A stretch of 64,000 bases of DNA from the NCBI RefSeq assembly GCF_023715785.1, contig NZ_JAMBOX010000001.1, forward strand, positions 62,001 through 126,000, written 5' to 3'. Positions within the stretch are counted from its first letter, which is position 1. Every line of letters begins with the position of its first letter. The translations under genes and the position numbers were made by a program. The stretch is from Neobacillus niacini. Its GTDB lineage: Bacteria > Bacillota > Bacilli > Bacillales > Cytobacillaceae. Positions 1 to 9,113 of the stretch are shown here, piece after piece. Below the pieces are notes generated by a model that saw only the letters and a list, made by a program, of their open reading frames with translations, had not been told where the DNA came from and ran no database searches.

Positions 1-2
1 AG

Positions 3-27
3 CAAACCTTTTCTAGGTTTACTGCTT
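3..27 (-). terminator. Probable ctpB terminator (cut by window edge)
   Basis: The hairpin with arms AAACCT and AGGTTT (loop AGAA) lies just past the ctpB stop codon in the direction of transcription. The expected T-run would fall at or beyond base 1, so the call is incomplete. Confidence 0.35.
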
Positions 28-35
28 ACTATATT

Positions 36-1493
36 TTATTTTCCAATTAACCGCAGTGCCATTTGAAGTTGAGCATCGTTTTTCTCTTTTTTCATTTCTT
101 TGATGGCGGCGTCCTCGAGCTTGGCTGCGGTTTTGGCATCAATTTTCCCGGTGACAGGCAGTTTGTTATTTTCCTGGAACGCTTTCACTGCGGTCGTGGT
201 TTCTGAACTGAAGTAGCCATCGGTCCGGCCTGGCGCCAGCCCCAGGCCATCCAAAATTTCCTGCGCATTTTTCACTTGCTCGTTGTTCATGTCTTCCACG
301 AGCGGCTTGTCGATTTGCAACGGGTGTGTGGTGAAGATATCTGGTTGCTTGACTTCTACATCCGGCTTAATGCCCTTTTTGTGTATCCAGTTTCCGTCTG
401 GCGTCAGCCATTTGAACAGTGTCAGCTTAATATTGCTGCCGTCTTCCATTGGCACTGCCTGCTGTACGGTGCCCTTACCGAAGGTCGTTTCTCCGATTAA
501 CTTGTAACCAGTCGCTTCCTGCAGTGCCCCTGCCAAAATCTCCGAAGCTGAAGCGCTCCCCTTATTGGTGAGGACAACGACTGGGTATGGCTTTTTCTCA
601 GTTAATGTTGAGAAATATCGCCGCTTTTCACCATTTCGCTGTTGAATTTGCACAAACGGCTTATCCTTAGGCACAAATTCCTTTAAGATTTCCTCAACGC
701 TCGATAGCAGACCGCCCGGATTACCACGGACATCAATAATTAACCCTTTGATTTTGTCATTCTCCAAAGCCTTCAATTCCTTTTTAAAATCAACCGCGGT
801 ATTTTCGGAAAAAGACGTCACCTCAAGGTATCCGATTCTTTTGCCGTCATACTGCTTGATATCGGAATGGACGGTTTCGAGCGGAATTTCGTCGCGCTTC
901 ACTTCAAACGTCAACGGTTCCTTCAGGCCATTGCGGGCAATTTCAATCTTGACAGTCGTACCCTTTTTGCCGCGAATTTTGGAGGTAGCTTTGTTAAGGT
1001 CAAGTCCCTCGACACTCTTTCCATCGACTTTCAAAATTTGGTCGTGCGGCTTGAGACCGGCTTTTTCAGCCGGAGAATTTTTGAACGGGGATACGATGAC
1101 GATTTTTCCATCCTCCATCCCTACTTCGGCCCCGATCCCTTCAAAGGAGGATTCCAACGTCTGCGTGAATTGTTGGGTTGTTTCCTTGTCCATATAAACC
1201 GAATATGGATCCTTTAGGACGGACAGCATGCCTTGAATTGCACCCTCGACCAGCTTTTCCTGGTCAACCTTTTCAACGTAACGACTGAGGATGAGCTCGT
1301 AGGCCTGCCCGACTTTTCCAAGGTCATCCGTTTCTGTTTGGCTAGTGGCTGTTTGTGTTTTGGCTGGCTTTATCGCATTCTCAAGCTGGGAGTTTGCTTG
1401 GTCTTTTTGGAAAAATTGCATTCCGGCGTAGGTGCCGCCTGCCCCTGTCAGCAGTGACCCCGCCATCAATAGGGCCATCCATTTTCGATTCAT
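36..1493 (-). CDS. ctpB: C-terminal processing peptidase, S41 family (CtpB-like)
   Basis: 485 residues, close to the 480 of B. subtilis CtpB. An N-terminal hydrophobic signal/anchor (about 5-25) is followed by a PDZ domain (about 115-200), the S41 protease core and a C-terminal peptidoglycan-binding domain (about 400-460). By alignment with the family motifs the catalytic residues are Ser315 (GSASASE), Lys340 (FGKGTVQ) and Gln344, all present. In B. subtilis the enzyme works outside the forespore membrane and cleaves SpoIVFA, which releases pro-sigma-K processing; the same role is inferred here. The start has a good AGGAGG site. It is the last gene of the ftsE-ftsX-M23-ctpB run but is separated from the M23 gene by 1.1 kb of tandem repeats. 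Confidence 0.93.
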   Translation of the reverse strand: MNRKWMALLMAGSLLTGAGGTYAGMQFFQKDQANSQLENAIKPAKTQTATSQTETDDLGKVGQAYELILSRYVEKVDQEKLVEGAIQGMLSVLKDPYSVYMDKETTQQFTQTLESSFEGIGAEVGMEDGKIVIVSPFKNSPAEKAGLKPHDQILKVDGKSVEGLDLNKATSKIRGKKGTTVKIEIARNGLKEPLTFEVKRDEIPLETVHSDIKQYDGKRIGYLEVTSFSENTAVDFKKELKALENDKIKGLIIDVRGNPGGLLSSVEEILKEFVPKDKPFVQIQQRNGEKRRYFSTLTEKKPYPVVVLTNKGSASASEILAGALQEATGYKLIGETTFGKGTVQQAVPMEDGSNIKLTLFKWLTPDGNWIHKKGIKPDVEVKQPDIFTTHPLQIDKPLVEDMNNEQVKNAQEILDGLGLAPGRTDGYFSSETTTAVKAFQENNKLPVTGKIDAKTAAKLEDAAIKEMKKEKNDAQLQMALRLIGK

Positions 1494-1644
1494 TTCGTCG
1501 TCCTCCTGTTAACCTGCCTGTTTTAACTATTTTGCAAACAGACAGCGATTTCCTGCCCGAATATTAACTTATATGACGGGAATGGACGAGTTATGAGTCG
1601 TTTTCGGGAGAAAGTCGGGGGATGGGGCAAGGAGTGTTGTGGAT

Positions 1645-2525
1645 TTTCATAAGACATATTGTTGCGGTTGTTACTCGGCCCTAGGCTCTAGGGTGCGTTC
1701 ATAAGACACGTTGACGATGATTTTCCCCGGTCGTGCGCTCTATGGCGGCTTCATAAGACACTTTGAAGCCATTTCTTCTTGTCGGCGAGCCCTATGAAGC
1801 TTCCATAAGACACTTTGATGATGATTTACCTCGGTCACGCGCAATATGGCGCACTTTCCATGACGCGTTCTCTCCAATTTTTCTTCCAAACGGGTTGTAT
1901 ATACGGTTCTTTTAATGCGGTCTCTTCGGGGTTCCTTCCAAACGCGTCATATGCGCCCCTCTTATTACTCGGTCTCCTCGGTTTTCCACCAAAACGCGTC
2001 ATATCCACCCTTCTTATTACGCGGTCTCCTCGGTTTTCCACCGAAACGCGTTATATACTCCCCTTTTATTACACGGTCTCTTCGGTTTTCCACCGAAACG
2101 CGTCATATACACCCTTCTTATTACGCGTTCTCTTCGGCTTTCCACCGAAACGCGTCATATACTCCCCTTTTATTACACGGTCTCTTCGGTTTTCCACCGA
2201 AACGCGTCATATACACCCTTCTTATTACGCGTTCTCTTCGGCTTTCCACCGAAACGCGTTATATACGCCCTTCTTATTACGCGTTCTCTTCAGGGTTCCT
2301 CCCAAACGCGTCATATACTCCCCTCTTATTACACGGTCTCTACGGTTTTCCACCAAAAACGCGTTATATCCACCCTTCTTATTACGCGTTCTCCTCGGTT
2401 TTCCACCGAAACGCGTCATATACTCCCCTTTTATTACGCGTTCTCCTCGGTTTTCCACCAAAACGCGTTATATCCACCCTTCTTATTACGCGTTGTCCAC
2501 AGTTTCCCGCATAAGACACTTTATG
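1645..2525. repeat. 52-bp tandem repeat array, about 17 units
   Basis: Units share a core such as TTTCCACCGAAACGCG followed by TATA-containing spacer, T/C-rich blocks and CTTATTAC. Core positions 1989, 2041, 2093, 2145, 2197, 2249 and 2301 are spaced exactly 52 bases. The array is degenerate at both ends, where units read TTCATAAGACAC instead (about 1647, 1699, 1751, 1802 and 2508). The unit length is not a multiple of three and the units lack stops, so long open frames on both strands (for example 1815-2654 plus) are products of the repeat, not genes. No gene is seen in the 1.1-kb stretch 1494-2618. Confidence 0.9.
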
Positions 2526-2618
2526 AACCAAAGATCCCAATTTACCCCCCCGTGGTCACTGAACCCAAACAAAAAAAGAGAGAAGCTACCTGAGCTCCTC
2601 CCCATTAATTTCACTTTT

Positions 2619-3887
2619 TTAATATGGCACAATCCCCGCTGGATTAATGGCTGAATGGTACGCCCAGCGGCCTTTGTACAGCTCGAAATGCAAGTGCTGG
2701 CCTCGTGATGCACCAGTGTTGCCCATCGTGCCAATTTGCTGACCTTTTTTGACATTCGCGCCTACACCCACACCCATGCTGCTCATATGGGCATATACAG
2801 TCGTATAAATTTGACCGTTAATATTGTGCAGGATATAGATGACGTTGCCATAGCTGCTTGAATAGTGGGCTGCATAAACCTCTCCATCGGCAGCCGCCCA
2901 AATTGGAACACCACCGCCACTTTTCGCTATATCAACTCCGTAGTGCATTTTCCCATTACGCATACCGTACTGAGAAGTCACGACGCCAGGCGCCGGTCTC
3001 GTGAAGTTCCCGCTGGAAACAGCAGGTGCGTTGGAACCTCCCGCAGAGCCGCCCGAAGAACTGCTAGCCGCAGGTTTCTGAGCCTGTTTTGCCGCCTGTG
3101 CAGCCTGAGCCGCTTGCGCCGCCTGCAGTGACCGCTTAATCGCAGCCTCCTGTGCGGCAAGAATATTCTCCTGTTCTTTCATATCCATGGCAACTTCTTG
3201 TTCTTCCGCTTCCTGTTCCTCAAGAGATGCTAGAAGATTATCCTTTTCCGCCCGTTGTGCATTTAACTGCTGATTTGTTCTCTCGATATCGGCAACCATT
3301 TTTTCCAAACTCCCAAGGTTTTTCTGGACCTCAGTTTGCTTCGTTTCCAGTTCTCTTTTATCAGCCTCATGCTGCTGTAAAATATCCTGGTCCGCCGCCA
3401 TAATCGTAGCTACCGCGTTCGCCCGGTCGATGAAATCACTAAAGCTGGTGGCGCCGAACAGCACATCCAAATAGGAAATCACCCCGCCGGTTTCCTGGTA
3501 GCTGCGAATCCGATCCTTTAACAGAACATTGCGCTTTTCAATCCGCTCCTTTAAAACTGCAGATTCTTCCTGAAGCTTGGTAATCTCAGCTTTGGTTTCG
3601 GCAATTTTAGCGGTCTTCTCCTTAATCTGCGCCGCAGCTTGATTGATGGCTGCCTCGAGACGCTTTATTTCAGACTCTACACTATTTTGCTGGTTTTGCA
3701 GATTGCTAATCTTATCGTTTTGTTTCATAAGGTCCGATTTAATCCCGGACCGCTCCTTTTGCACCTTGTTCTGCTGATCCTTCAAGCTGGAAATGGAGGC
3801 TGCTTCTGTATGTATTGATGCTCCTCCAAAAATGGTTCCAAGTCCAACCGTCGCAGCGGCTGCTAGCGTGATGACTGTTTTTCTCAT
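2619..3887 (-). CDS. Murein hydrolase activator/endopeptidase, coiled coil + M23 (LytM)
   Basis: 422 residues. A Sec signal peptide (about 1-29, ending near TEAAS) is followed by a long coiled coil (about 30-255, PcsB/EnvC-like N-terminal domain), an Ala/Gln-rich and Gly/Ser-rich linker (about 255-295) and an M23 peptidase domain (about 297-420). The zinc and active-site residues of the LytM family are all present: His315 and Asp319 (HxxxD), His367, and His398 and His400 (HLH). It should therefore be an active endopeptidase rather than a degenerate activator. It sits directly downstream of ftsX. Since FtsEX is known to activate coiled-coil hydrolases (PcsB, CwlO, EnvC), this protein is the likely partner of the FtsEX encoded here; that link is inferred from gene order. 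Confidence 0.9.
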   Translation of the reverse strand: MRKTVITLAAAATVGLGTIFGGASIHTEAASISSLKDQQNKVQKERSGIKSDLMKQNDKISNLQNQQNSVESEIKRLEAAINQAAAQIKEKTAKIAETKAEITKLQEESAVLKERIEKRNVLLKDRIRSYQETGGVISYLDVLFGATSFSDFIDRANAVATIMAADQDILQQHEADKRELETKQTEVQKNLGSLEKMVADIERTNQQLNAQRAEKDNLLASLEEQEAEEQEVAMDMKEQENILAAQEAAIKRSLQAAQAAQAAQAAKQAQKPAASSSSGGSAGGSNAPAVSSGNFTRPAPGVVTSQYGMRNGKMHYGVDIAKSGGGVPIWAAADGEVYAAHYSSSYGNVIYILHNINGQIYTTVYAHMSSMGVGVGANVKKGQQIGTMGNTGASRGQHLHFELYKGRWAYHSAINPAGIVPY

Positions 3888-3914
3888 GCGAAATTTCTCC
3901 CCATTTCCCTATTT

Positions 3915-3953
3915 AAAAAGTCAGGAAGGAAATGACCATCTTCCTTCCTGACT
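3915..3953 (-). terminator. Rho-independent terminator after ftsX
   Basis: On the minus strand, arms AGTCAGGAAGGAA and TTCCTTCCTGACT are followed by TTTT. It lies between ftsX and the M23 gene, so the hydrolase may depend on partial read-through or its own promoter. Confidence 0.85.
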
Positions 3954-3960
3954 ACATTTC

Positions 3961-4854
3961 TTAAACCTTCAAAAACTTCCTTACTGACATCAAGCTGCCC
4001 CAAACACCGATAACTGCGCCCATTAACAGCAAGATGCCGGAAAGCTGGAACACGAACGGATCAAACGGCAGAATCCTGATAAACGTGCCAGTGAGCCTTG
4101 GGCCAATATAATCGTAGGCGCGATAGTAGGCAATCCCAATCAGGACGATTGGCAGAATCGAACCGATGATGCCGAGCCACAGACCTTCCAGTACAAACGG
4201 CCAGCGAATAAAGCCATTGGTTGCCCCTACTAATCTCATAATCTTGATTTCTCTGCGTCTGGCAATAATCGTAATTTTAATTGTATTGGAAATCAGGAAC
4301 ACAGCCGTGAAGAGCAAGCCAAAGATTAACACGACGCCGACGTTCCGACTCGCTTTAATAAAACTGAACAGTTTTTCCACCTTGCCCTGACCATATTTTA
4401 CTTTTGTGACATAGTCTAATTTTTCCGCTTTTTTGGCCACCTTCATGGTATCCTGCGGTTTTTCCGTTTTGACGATAAAGACGTCGTTTAGCGGGTTATC
4501 TTGCTCAAACAGTTTAAACGCCTTGCCTTCTTCGCCCATGCTCTTCACCAAATCCTGCAGTTCCTTTTCTTTTGGTGAAAACTTGACGGTTTTTACTTCC
4601 GGCATGGCTTCAAGCCTGGATTTCAAGGACCCTTGGTCATCTTCGGTTGCTGCCACATCGATGTGAACGCGGATTTGCACATCCTGTTCAATCGTTTCAG
4701 CGACGCGGTTCAAGTTCATCATGATGACGAAAAAGACACCAACCAAAATCAAGGTAACCGTAACGGCACTGACGGATGCAAATGTCATCCAGCCATTTCT
4801 GCCGATGCTCTTTAAACTTTCACGGGCATGACGGCCAATTGTTCTAATTTTCAT
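3961..4854 (-). CDS. ftsX: Cell division ABC transporter permease FtsX
   Basis: 297 residues from the chosen start, MKIRTIGRHARESL, which matches the usual FtsX N-terminus and has an AGGGGGGAA ribosome site; an in-frame ATG 48 bases upstream lacks one. One N-terminal transmembrane helix precedes a large extracellular loop (about 60-165), then three further helices (about 170-295), the type VII ABC permease topology. With FtsE it forms a mechanotransmitting complex that controls peptidoglycan hydrolases outside the membrane, and in B. subtilis also entry into sporulation. The start overlaps the ftsE stop by 11 bases, so the two are translationally coupled. Confidence 0.94.
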   Translation of the reverse strand: MKIRTIGRHARESLKSIGRNGWMTFASVSAVTVTLILVGVFFVIMMNLNRVAETIEQDVQIRVHIDVAATEDDQGSLKSRLEAMPEVKTVKFSPKEKELQDLVKSMGEEGKAFKLFEQDNPLNDVFIVKTEKPQDTMKVAKKAEKLDYVTKVKYGQGKVEKLFSFIKASRNVGVVLIFGLLFTAVFLISNTIKITIIARRREIKIMRLVGATNGFIRWPFVLEGLWLGIIGSILPIVLIGIAYYRAYDYIGPRLTGTFIRILPFDPFVFQLSGILLLMGAVIGVWGSLMSVRKFLKV

Positions 4855-5530
4855 AACCGTATTCCCCCCTGCTCTCATCGCGGACAATTTTTCCGCCTTC
4901 AATGGCGATGACCCGATGTCTAATGCTGTTCACAATATCCCTGTTATGGGTGGCCATGATTATCGTTGTGCCACGGTTATTGATTTCTTCAAAAATTTTC
5001 ATGATGTCCCAAGTCGTTTCCGGGTCAAGGTTCCCCGTCGGCTCATCGGCAATCACGACCTTCGGAGAGTTCACAATGGAGCGTGCAATCGAAACGCGCT
5101 GCTGCTCACCGCCCGAAAGCTCGGTAGGAAGCATTCTTGCTTTATGTTTTAGGCCGACGAGGTCAAGAACCTCCATTACACGTTTCTTGATATATTTTGG
5201 ATTCGCTTCGATAACCTCTAACGCGAACGCCACATTTTCATAGACTGTGAGAGTCTGAAGCAATTTGAAGTCTTGGAATACAACACCAAGATTACGGCGG
5301 AATAACGGAACCTTTTTCATCTTAAGCTTGGCCAAATTGACGCCATTCATTGTAATCGTTCCTGATGATGGAACCTCTTCACGGTATATCATTTTTATAA
5401 ACGTCGATTTTCCGGCACCGCTCGGACCGACCACATAAACGAATTCGCCCTGATTAATCCGGACGTCTATTCCATTGATGGCAGAAACGCCATTCGGGTA
5501 CTTTTTATATACCTCTTGCATTTCAATCAT
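4844..5530 (-). CDS. ftsE: Cell division ATP-binding protein FtsE
   Basis: 228 residues from the start MIEMQEVYKK, the B. subtilis length; an in-frame extension up to 5662 carries a non-homologous hydrophobic stretch and is not believed. Walker A GPSGAGKS, signature LSGGEQQR, Walker B VVIADEP and the switch His (ATHNR) are all present. It is the cytoplasmic ATPase of FtsEX, with FtsX immediately downstream and overlapping. The upstream spacer 5531-5823 is A/T-rich and holds the ftsEX promoter region and the cccB terminator. Confidence 0.95.
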   Translation of the reverse strand: MIEMQEVYKKYPNGVSAINGIDVRINQGEFVYVVGPSGAGKSTFIKMIYREEVPSSGTITMNGVNLAKLKMKKVPLFRRNLGVVFQDFKLLQTLTVYENVAFALEVIEANPKYIKKRVMEVLDLVGLKHKARMLPTELSGGEQQRVSIARSIVNSPKVVIADEPTGNLDPETTWDIMKIFEEINNRGTTIIMATHNRDIVNSIRHRVIAIEGGKIVRDESRGEYGYEN

Positions 5531-5779
5531 GTATATCACCCAATTGTTTTTTATTTTAAAGATTAGAGTCACATAATTCGACAATATTTGCAACAAAAAC
5601 ACAATATGAAACAAATCGTGCATAATTCCGCATGGTTTTATTATAACATCATCATTCGTCAAAAAAAGCGGTAAAATTATTACAGTTTCTTTTCAAAGAA
5701 TACAAAAACTAGTCAATTTCTACATAATAGGCCATTTTTCAAGGGAAGTTAACGGTGGTTTATGTCGATTATTCATAAT

Positions 5780-5815
5780 AAAAAAAACACCCCGCAAAAA
5801 TCACGGAGCGTTTTC
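5780..5815 (-). terminator. Rho-independent terminator after cccB
   Basis: On the minus strand, a hairpin formed by AACGCTCCGTG and GCGGGGTGTT is followed by at least seven T residues. Confidence 0.85.
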
Positions 5816-5823
5816 GTCATTCA

Positions 5824-6144
5824 TTACTTTTTAGCTGCAAGCCATTCAGCCACTTGGTCAGCGTCGTCACCTGTTACAACATTTGGTGGCATACCGCCCT
5901 GGCCATTGTGAATGATATTTAATATTTCATCTTTAGAGTATTTTGAACCAATTTGGGTTAAGTTCGGACCTACGGCACCCTTCAGATCGCCGCCATGACA
6001 GCTGGAGCATTTTTGGTCATAAATCTTTTGGCCGCCGGCATCAGCAGTATCGCCGCCACCCTTGTCATCGCCACCGCCGCCGCAAGCAGCAAGGCCCATT
6101 ACTAAAGCCGTTCCCATGAACAAAGTCATCAATTTTTTCTTCAT
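5824..6144 (-). CDS. cccB: Cytochrome c551, lipoprotein (CccB-like)
   Basis: 106 residues. A lipoprotein signal peptide ends in the lipobox LAAC (about residue 21), followed by a Gly/Asp-rich linker and a single-haem class I cytochrome c domain with CSSCH and the distal ligand Met in GGMPPN. B. subtilis CccB (c551) is a small membrane-anchored electron carrier of similar length, in the same place next to ftsEX. It is a standard mono-haem carrier and not part of the multihaem set further right, although the two could exchange electrons on the outer face of the membrane. Confidence 0.93.
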   Translation of the reverse strand: MKKKLMTLFMGTALVMGLAACGGGGDDKGGGDTADAGGQKIYDQKCSSCHGGDLKGAVGPNLTQIGSKYSKDEILNIIHNGQGGMPPNVVTGDDADQVAEWLAAKK

Positions 6145-6200
6145 TTCAACTTCGTACCCCCTAATGTAAAATATCCCACCGATGTACTATTATACCAATA

Positions 6201-7067
6201 TTACGCCCGTTTGAAACCCTCTCCTAACACTTCCGCAGCATCCATAACCACGACAAATGCTGATGGGTCAAGGGTTTTCACCAATTGTTTCAATTTTGTG
6301 AACTCCGTTTGGTCTACCACACACATTAACACTGGCCGTTCATGGTCGGTAAAACCCCCGTATGCTGATAGTTTTGTCACACCACGGTCGATTTTATTCA
6401 AAATTCCTTGTCGTACTTCCTCTTGATTATTCGTAATAATCATCGCCATCTTTGACCGGCCAAAGCCAACCTGCACCAAATCAATTGTTTTACTAGTGAC
6501 GTACAGCCCGATAAGGGCATACAGCGCTTTTCCAATGTCAAACACGAGCGCCGCGGTCAGAACAATTAAACCGTCAATCATCACAACGCATCTGCCAAGC
6601 GTGAAACCAGTGTATTTGTTGATGATCTGCGCGGCAAGATCTGTTCCCCCGGTGGATGCCTTTCCGCGAAAAACAATTCCAAGGCCAAGACCAATGCCGA
6701 TTCCCCCAAACAACGCGCCAAGCAGGGCATCATTTGTCCAAGGTTCCCAATGTTTCGTTAAAAAAACGACAAACGGCAGAAACACTGTTCCAACCAAGGT
6801 TTTCAAACCGAATTGCTTTCCTAATAAAATAACGCCGGCTATAAACAAGGGAATATTAAACGCCCACTGGACATAGGCCGGCTCCCAGCCAAGGACCGAT
6901 TTGGTTATGGTACTAATGCCGCTGACGCCGCCAGAGGCAACCTCGTTGGGCAGCAAAAACACATTAAAGGCAATAGCGATGATGGCCGAGCCAATCAGCA
7001 CCAATATGTAATCAATCGCGATTCCCGCTTTTGGATTTTTGTCCGTGATCTTGCTCAAAATATTCAT
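6201..7067 (-). CDS. YitT family membrane protein (YvjA-like)
   Basis: 288 residues from the start MNILSKITDK, which has an AGAGGGGAA ribosome site; an upstream in-frame start at 7124 adds a basic stretch and is less likely. Five to six transmembrane segments (DUF161, about 15-190) are followed by a cytoplasmic DUF2179 domain (about 215-285). The transport role of the family is not firmly established. Its position beside cccB/ftsE/ctpB matches B. subtilis yvjA closely. Between it and prfB (7068-7419) only the prfB terminator and A/T-rich spacer are seen. Confidence 0.9.
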   Translation of the reverse strand: MNILSKITDKNPKAGIAIDYILVLIGSAIIAIAFNVFLLPNEVASGGVSGISTITKSVLGWEPAYVQWAFNIPLFIAGVILLGKQFGLKTLVGTVFLPFVVFLTKHWEPWTNDALLGALFGGIGIGLGLGIVFRGKASTGGTDLAAQIINKYTGFTLGRCVVMIDGLIVLTAALVFDIGKALYALIGLYVTSKTIDLVQVGFGRSKMAMIITNNQEEVRQGILNKIDRGVTKLSAYGGFTDHERPVLMCVVDQTEFTKLKQLVKTLDPSAFVVVMDAAEVLGEGFKRA

Positions 7068-7375
7068 GTATGATTCCCCTCTAAAAAGCTTTATTGGAAA
7101 AGGGGCGGAGCGTCGCAAAAGCACTCTGGTTTAGATAAGAAGTGCAATATACAATTATTTGGCTTGTATTTTAGTTTAGCCTGGCTTTGCTCACACCGCC
7201 TTATTGGCAAGGTTTGGTATACTTATACTATTGTTCATATGATTATGGTTGGATCCCCGTATTGAATTTCAGTAAAGTACCGAAGAGAGTATAGCATGGG
7301 CAAATTTTGGTGTAAATGCCATTGGGTTAACGTGGTGAAGGGGTAAATTTTTATTAGCATTTACTAACTCATAAA

Positions 7376-7416
7376 TAAAAATAAGCCTTTGCCGATAATC
7401 CGACAAAGGCTTATTA
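7376..7416 (-). terminator. Rho-independent terminator after prfB
   Basis: On the minus strand, arms ATAAGCCTTTG and CAAAGGCTTAT are followed by a T-run. It lies directly past the prfB stop. Confidence 0.9.
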
Positions 7417-7419
7417 GTA

Positions 7420-8521
7420 TTATGAAATTCTGGAACGTAAATAAGCGTTTATAAACTGATCCAAATCCCCGTCCATGACAGCCTGGACGTTGCCAGTCTC
7501 AGCTGAGGTACGGTGATCTTTGACCATGGAGTACGGGTGGAACACATAGGAGCGGATTTGGCTCCCCCAACCGATTTCCTTTTGTTCGCCGCGGATTTCT
7601 AAGAGCTCCTTTTCTTTTTCCTCGACTTGCTTTTGATAAAGCTTCGCCCTTAACATGTTCATTGCATGCTCGCGGTTTTGAATTTGCGACCGCTCTGTTT
7701 GACAGCTAACGACAATTCCGGTCGGAAGGTGCGTGATCCGGATCGCTGATTCTGTTTTGTTGACGTGCTGACCGCCGGCTCCACTGGAACGGTACGTATC
7801 GACACGCAAATCTTCAGAACGGATTTCGATTTCAATATCTTCATTTAACTCCGGCATGACTTCACATGACACGAATGAAGTATGGCGTCGTCCGGAAGAA
7901 TCAAACGGCGAAATCCGTACGAGACGGTGAACGCCTTTTTCAGCCTTTAAATAACCGTAAGCATTATGTCCCTTAATGGACAGAGTCACGCTTTTGATTC
8001 CGGCTTCATCACCAGGCAGGTAATCGAGTGTCTCGACCTTAAAGCCCTTTTTCTCGGCCCAGCGCGTATACATCCTGAGCAGCATCGAGCCCCAGTCCTG
8101 CGATTCTGTTCCGCCAGCACCCGGGTGCAACTCGAGGATGGCATTATTTTTATCAAACTCCCCGCTTAAGAGAAGCTGCAATTCAAATTGGTTCAATCGG
8201 CTGGTCAACTGCTGGAGCTCTTCCTCAAGCTCAGCCTGCAACTCAGCATCGCTTTCCTCTTTCACAAGCTCGTAGCTTACCTCAAGGTTTTCGTATACCT
8301 CATTAAGTTCATAAAACTCGTGAACTTGGTCCTTTAAAGCGTTAGACTCACTAATAACAGCTTGGGCCGCATTCTGGTCATCCCAAAAATTTGGCTGCAG
8401 CATCGTATCCTCCAGCTCAGCTATGCGTGCCTCCTTATTTTCAAGGTCAAAGAGACCCCCTAAAGTCCGCTAATGTTTTAGCCGTTTTTTCAAGCTCATT
8501 CCGAATTTCTGCTAATTCCAT
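7420..8521 (-). CDS. prfB: Peptide chain release factor 2, with programmed +1 frameshift
   Basis: The 24-codon first frame starts at 8521 ([10 protein letters not shown]) behind a GAGGTGA ribosome site and ends in CTT TGA C at 8452-8446. Skipping one base (8449) enters the 342-codon main frame. The product is 366 residues, the same as B. subtilis RF2. An internal Shine-Dalgarno-like AGGGGG sits just before CTT TGA, as required for the classic autoregulatory shift. The main frame carries the stop-recognition motif SPF (RISPFDSSG) and the catalytic GGQ (GAGGQHVNK). RF2 releases peptides at UAA and UGA, so low RF2 increases frameshifting and its own synthesis. Confidence 0.96.
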
Positions 8522-8702
8522 CTTCGTCACCTCTATTTGAGAACTATAGTATAGTTTATTCTAAATTTCCTTGATAGTCCTTGTCCATTATAACGTGAAA
8601 ACCGGAAAAAATTCAAAAATTGGTTGGTTGGGATGTGGGATTCGGGTGGGAAATTTAGATTTCAGCAAGTTTTGCGGCGTTAATAACAGTTTTTCCGAAT
8701 AT

Positions 8703-8915
8703 ATCGACACATTTTTTGTGGATATCAACACTTGTTGGAAGGTTATCGACATTTTTTCAATGGATCAACACTTTTTTGATAATATCGACAATTTAGAGTT
8801 GGCCGAAGGAATTCTACAAAATGCAGGAACAATTCTACGTACTTTAGCCAGAATTCTACATGAATCCGGAACAATTCTACTAAATTTAGGAGGAATTCTA
8901 CAAAAAAGACCTCTT
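8703..8915. repeat. Two families of 21-bp periodic repeats
   Basis: ATTCTAC begins at 8811, 8832, 8853, 8874 and 8895, exactly every 21 bases. Just left of it, ATCGAC/ATCAAC begins at 8703, 8724, 8745, 8764 and 8784, at 19-21-base steps. The stretch 8522-9113 between prfB and the SEC-C gene holds nothing else recognisable; a minus-strand frame across it is a repeat of seven residues created by the 21-bp unit. Confidence 0.85.
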
Positions 8916-9113
8916 GAAATTTCTACCCATAACATTACATTTAAACGTGTATTTTCGCGTCTCTTTCCGTCAAAAATGGTACTATTAAATAAAAGCGAGA
9001 GATTGCTTAAATTTATTAGATGAACGAATCGACACATAATTTAATGACCAATATGGACTAGGCCAAAGAATGGATGGAACTTAAGGAATAGAGATATAAA
9101 GGAGCAAAGTGCT

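Noticed and set aside
1645..2525. CRISPR array
   Set aside because: The units abut and are similar along their whole length; there are no unique spacers and no cas genes nearby.
1815..2654. Long open frames on both strands across the 52-bp array
   Set aside because: They arise because the repeat unit lacks stops and its length shifts frame each copy; no ribosome site and no protein-like composition.
4855..4902. Longer FtsX N-terminus
   Set aside because: The extra 16 codons lie inside ftsE, are not FtsX-like and lack a ribosome site.
7420..8403. prfB as a shortened gene from an internal ATG
   Set aside because: The upstream 24-codon frame, internal AGGGGG and CTT TGA C show the classic frameshift arrangement.
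8765..9037. Minus-strand frame with a seven-residue repeat (CRIPPKFSRIV...)
   Set aside because: It is created by the 21-bp DNA repeat; no ribosome site and no recognised family.
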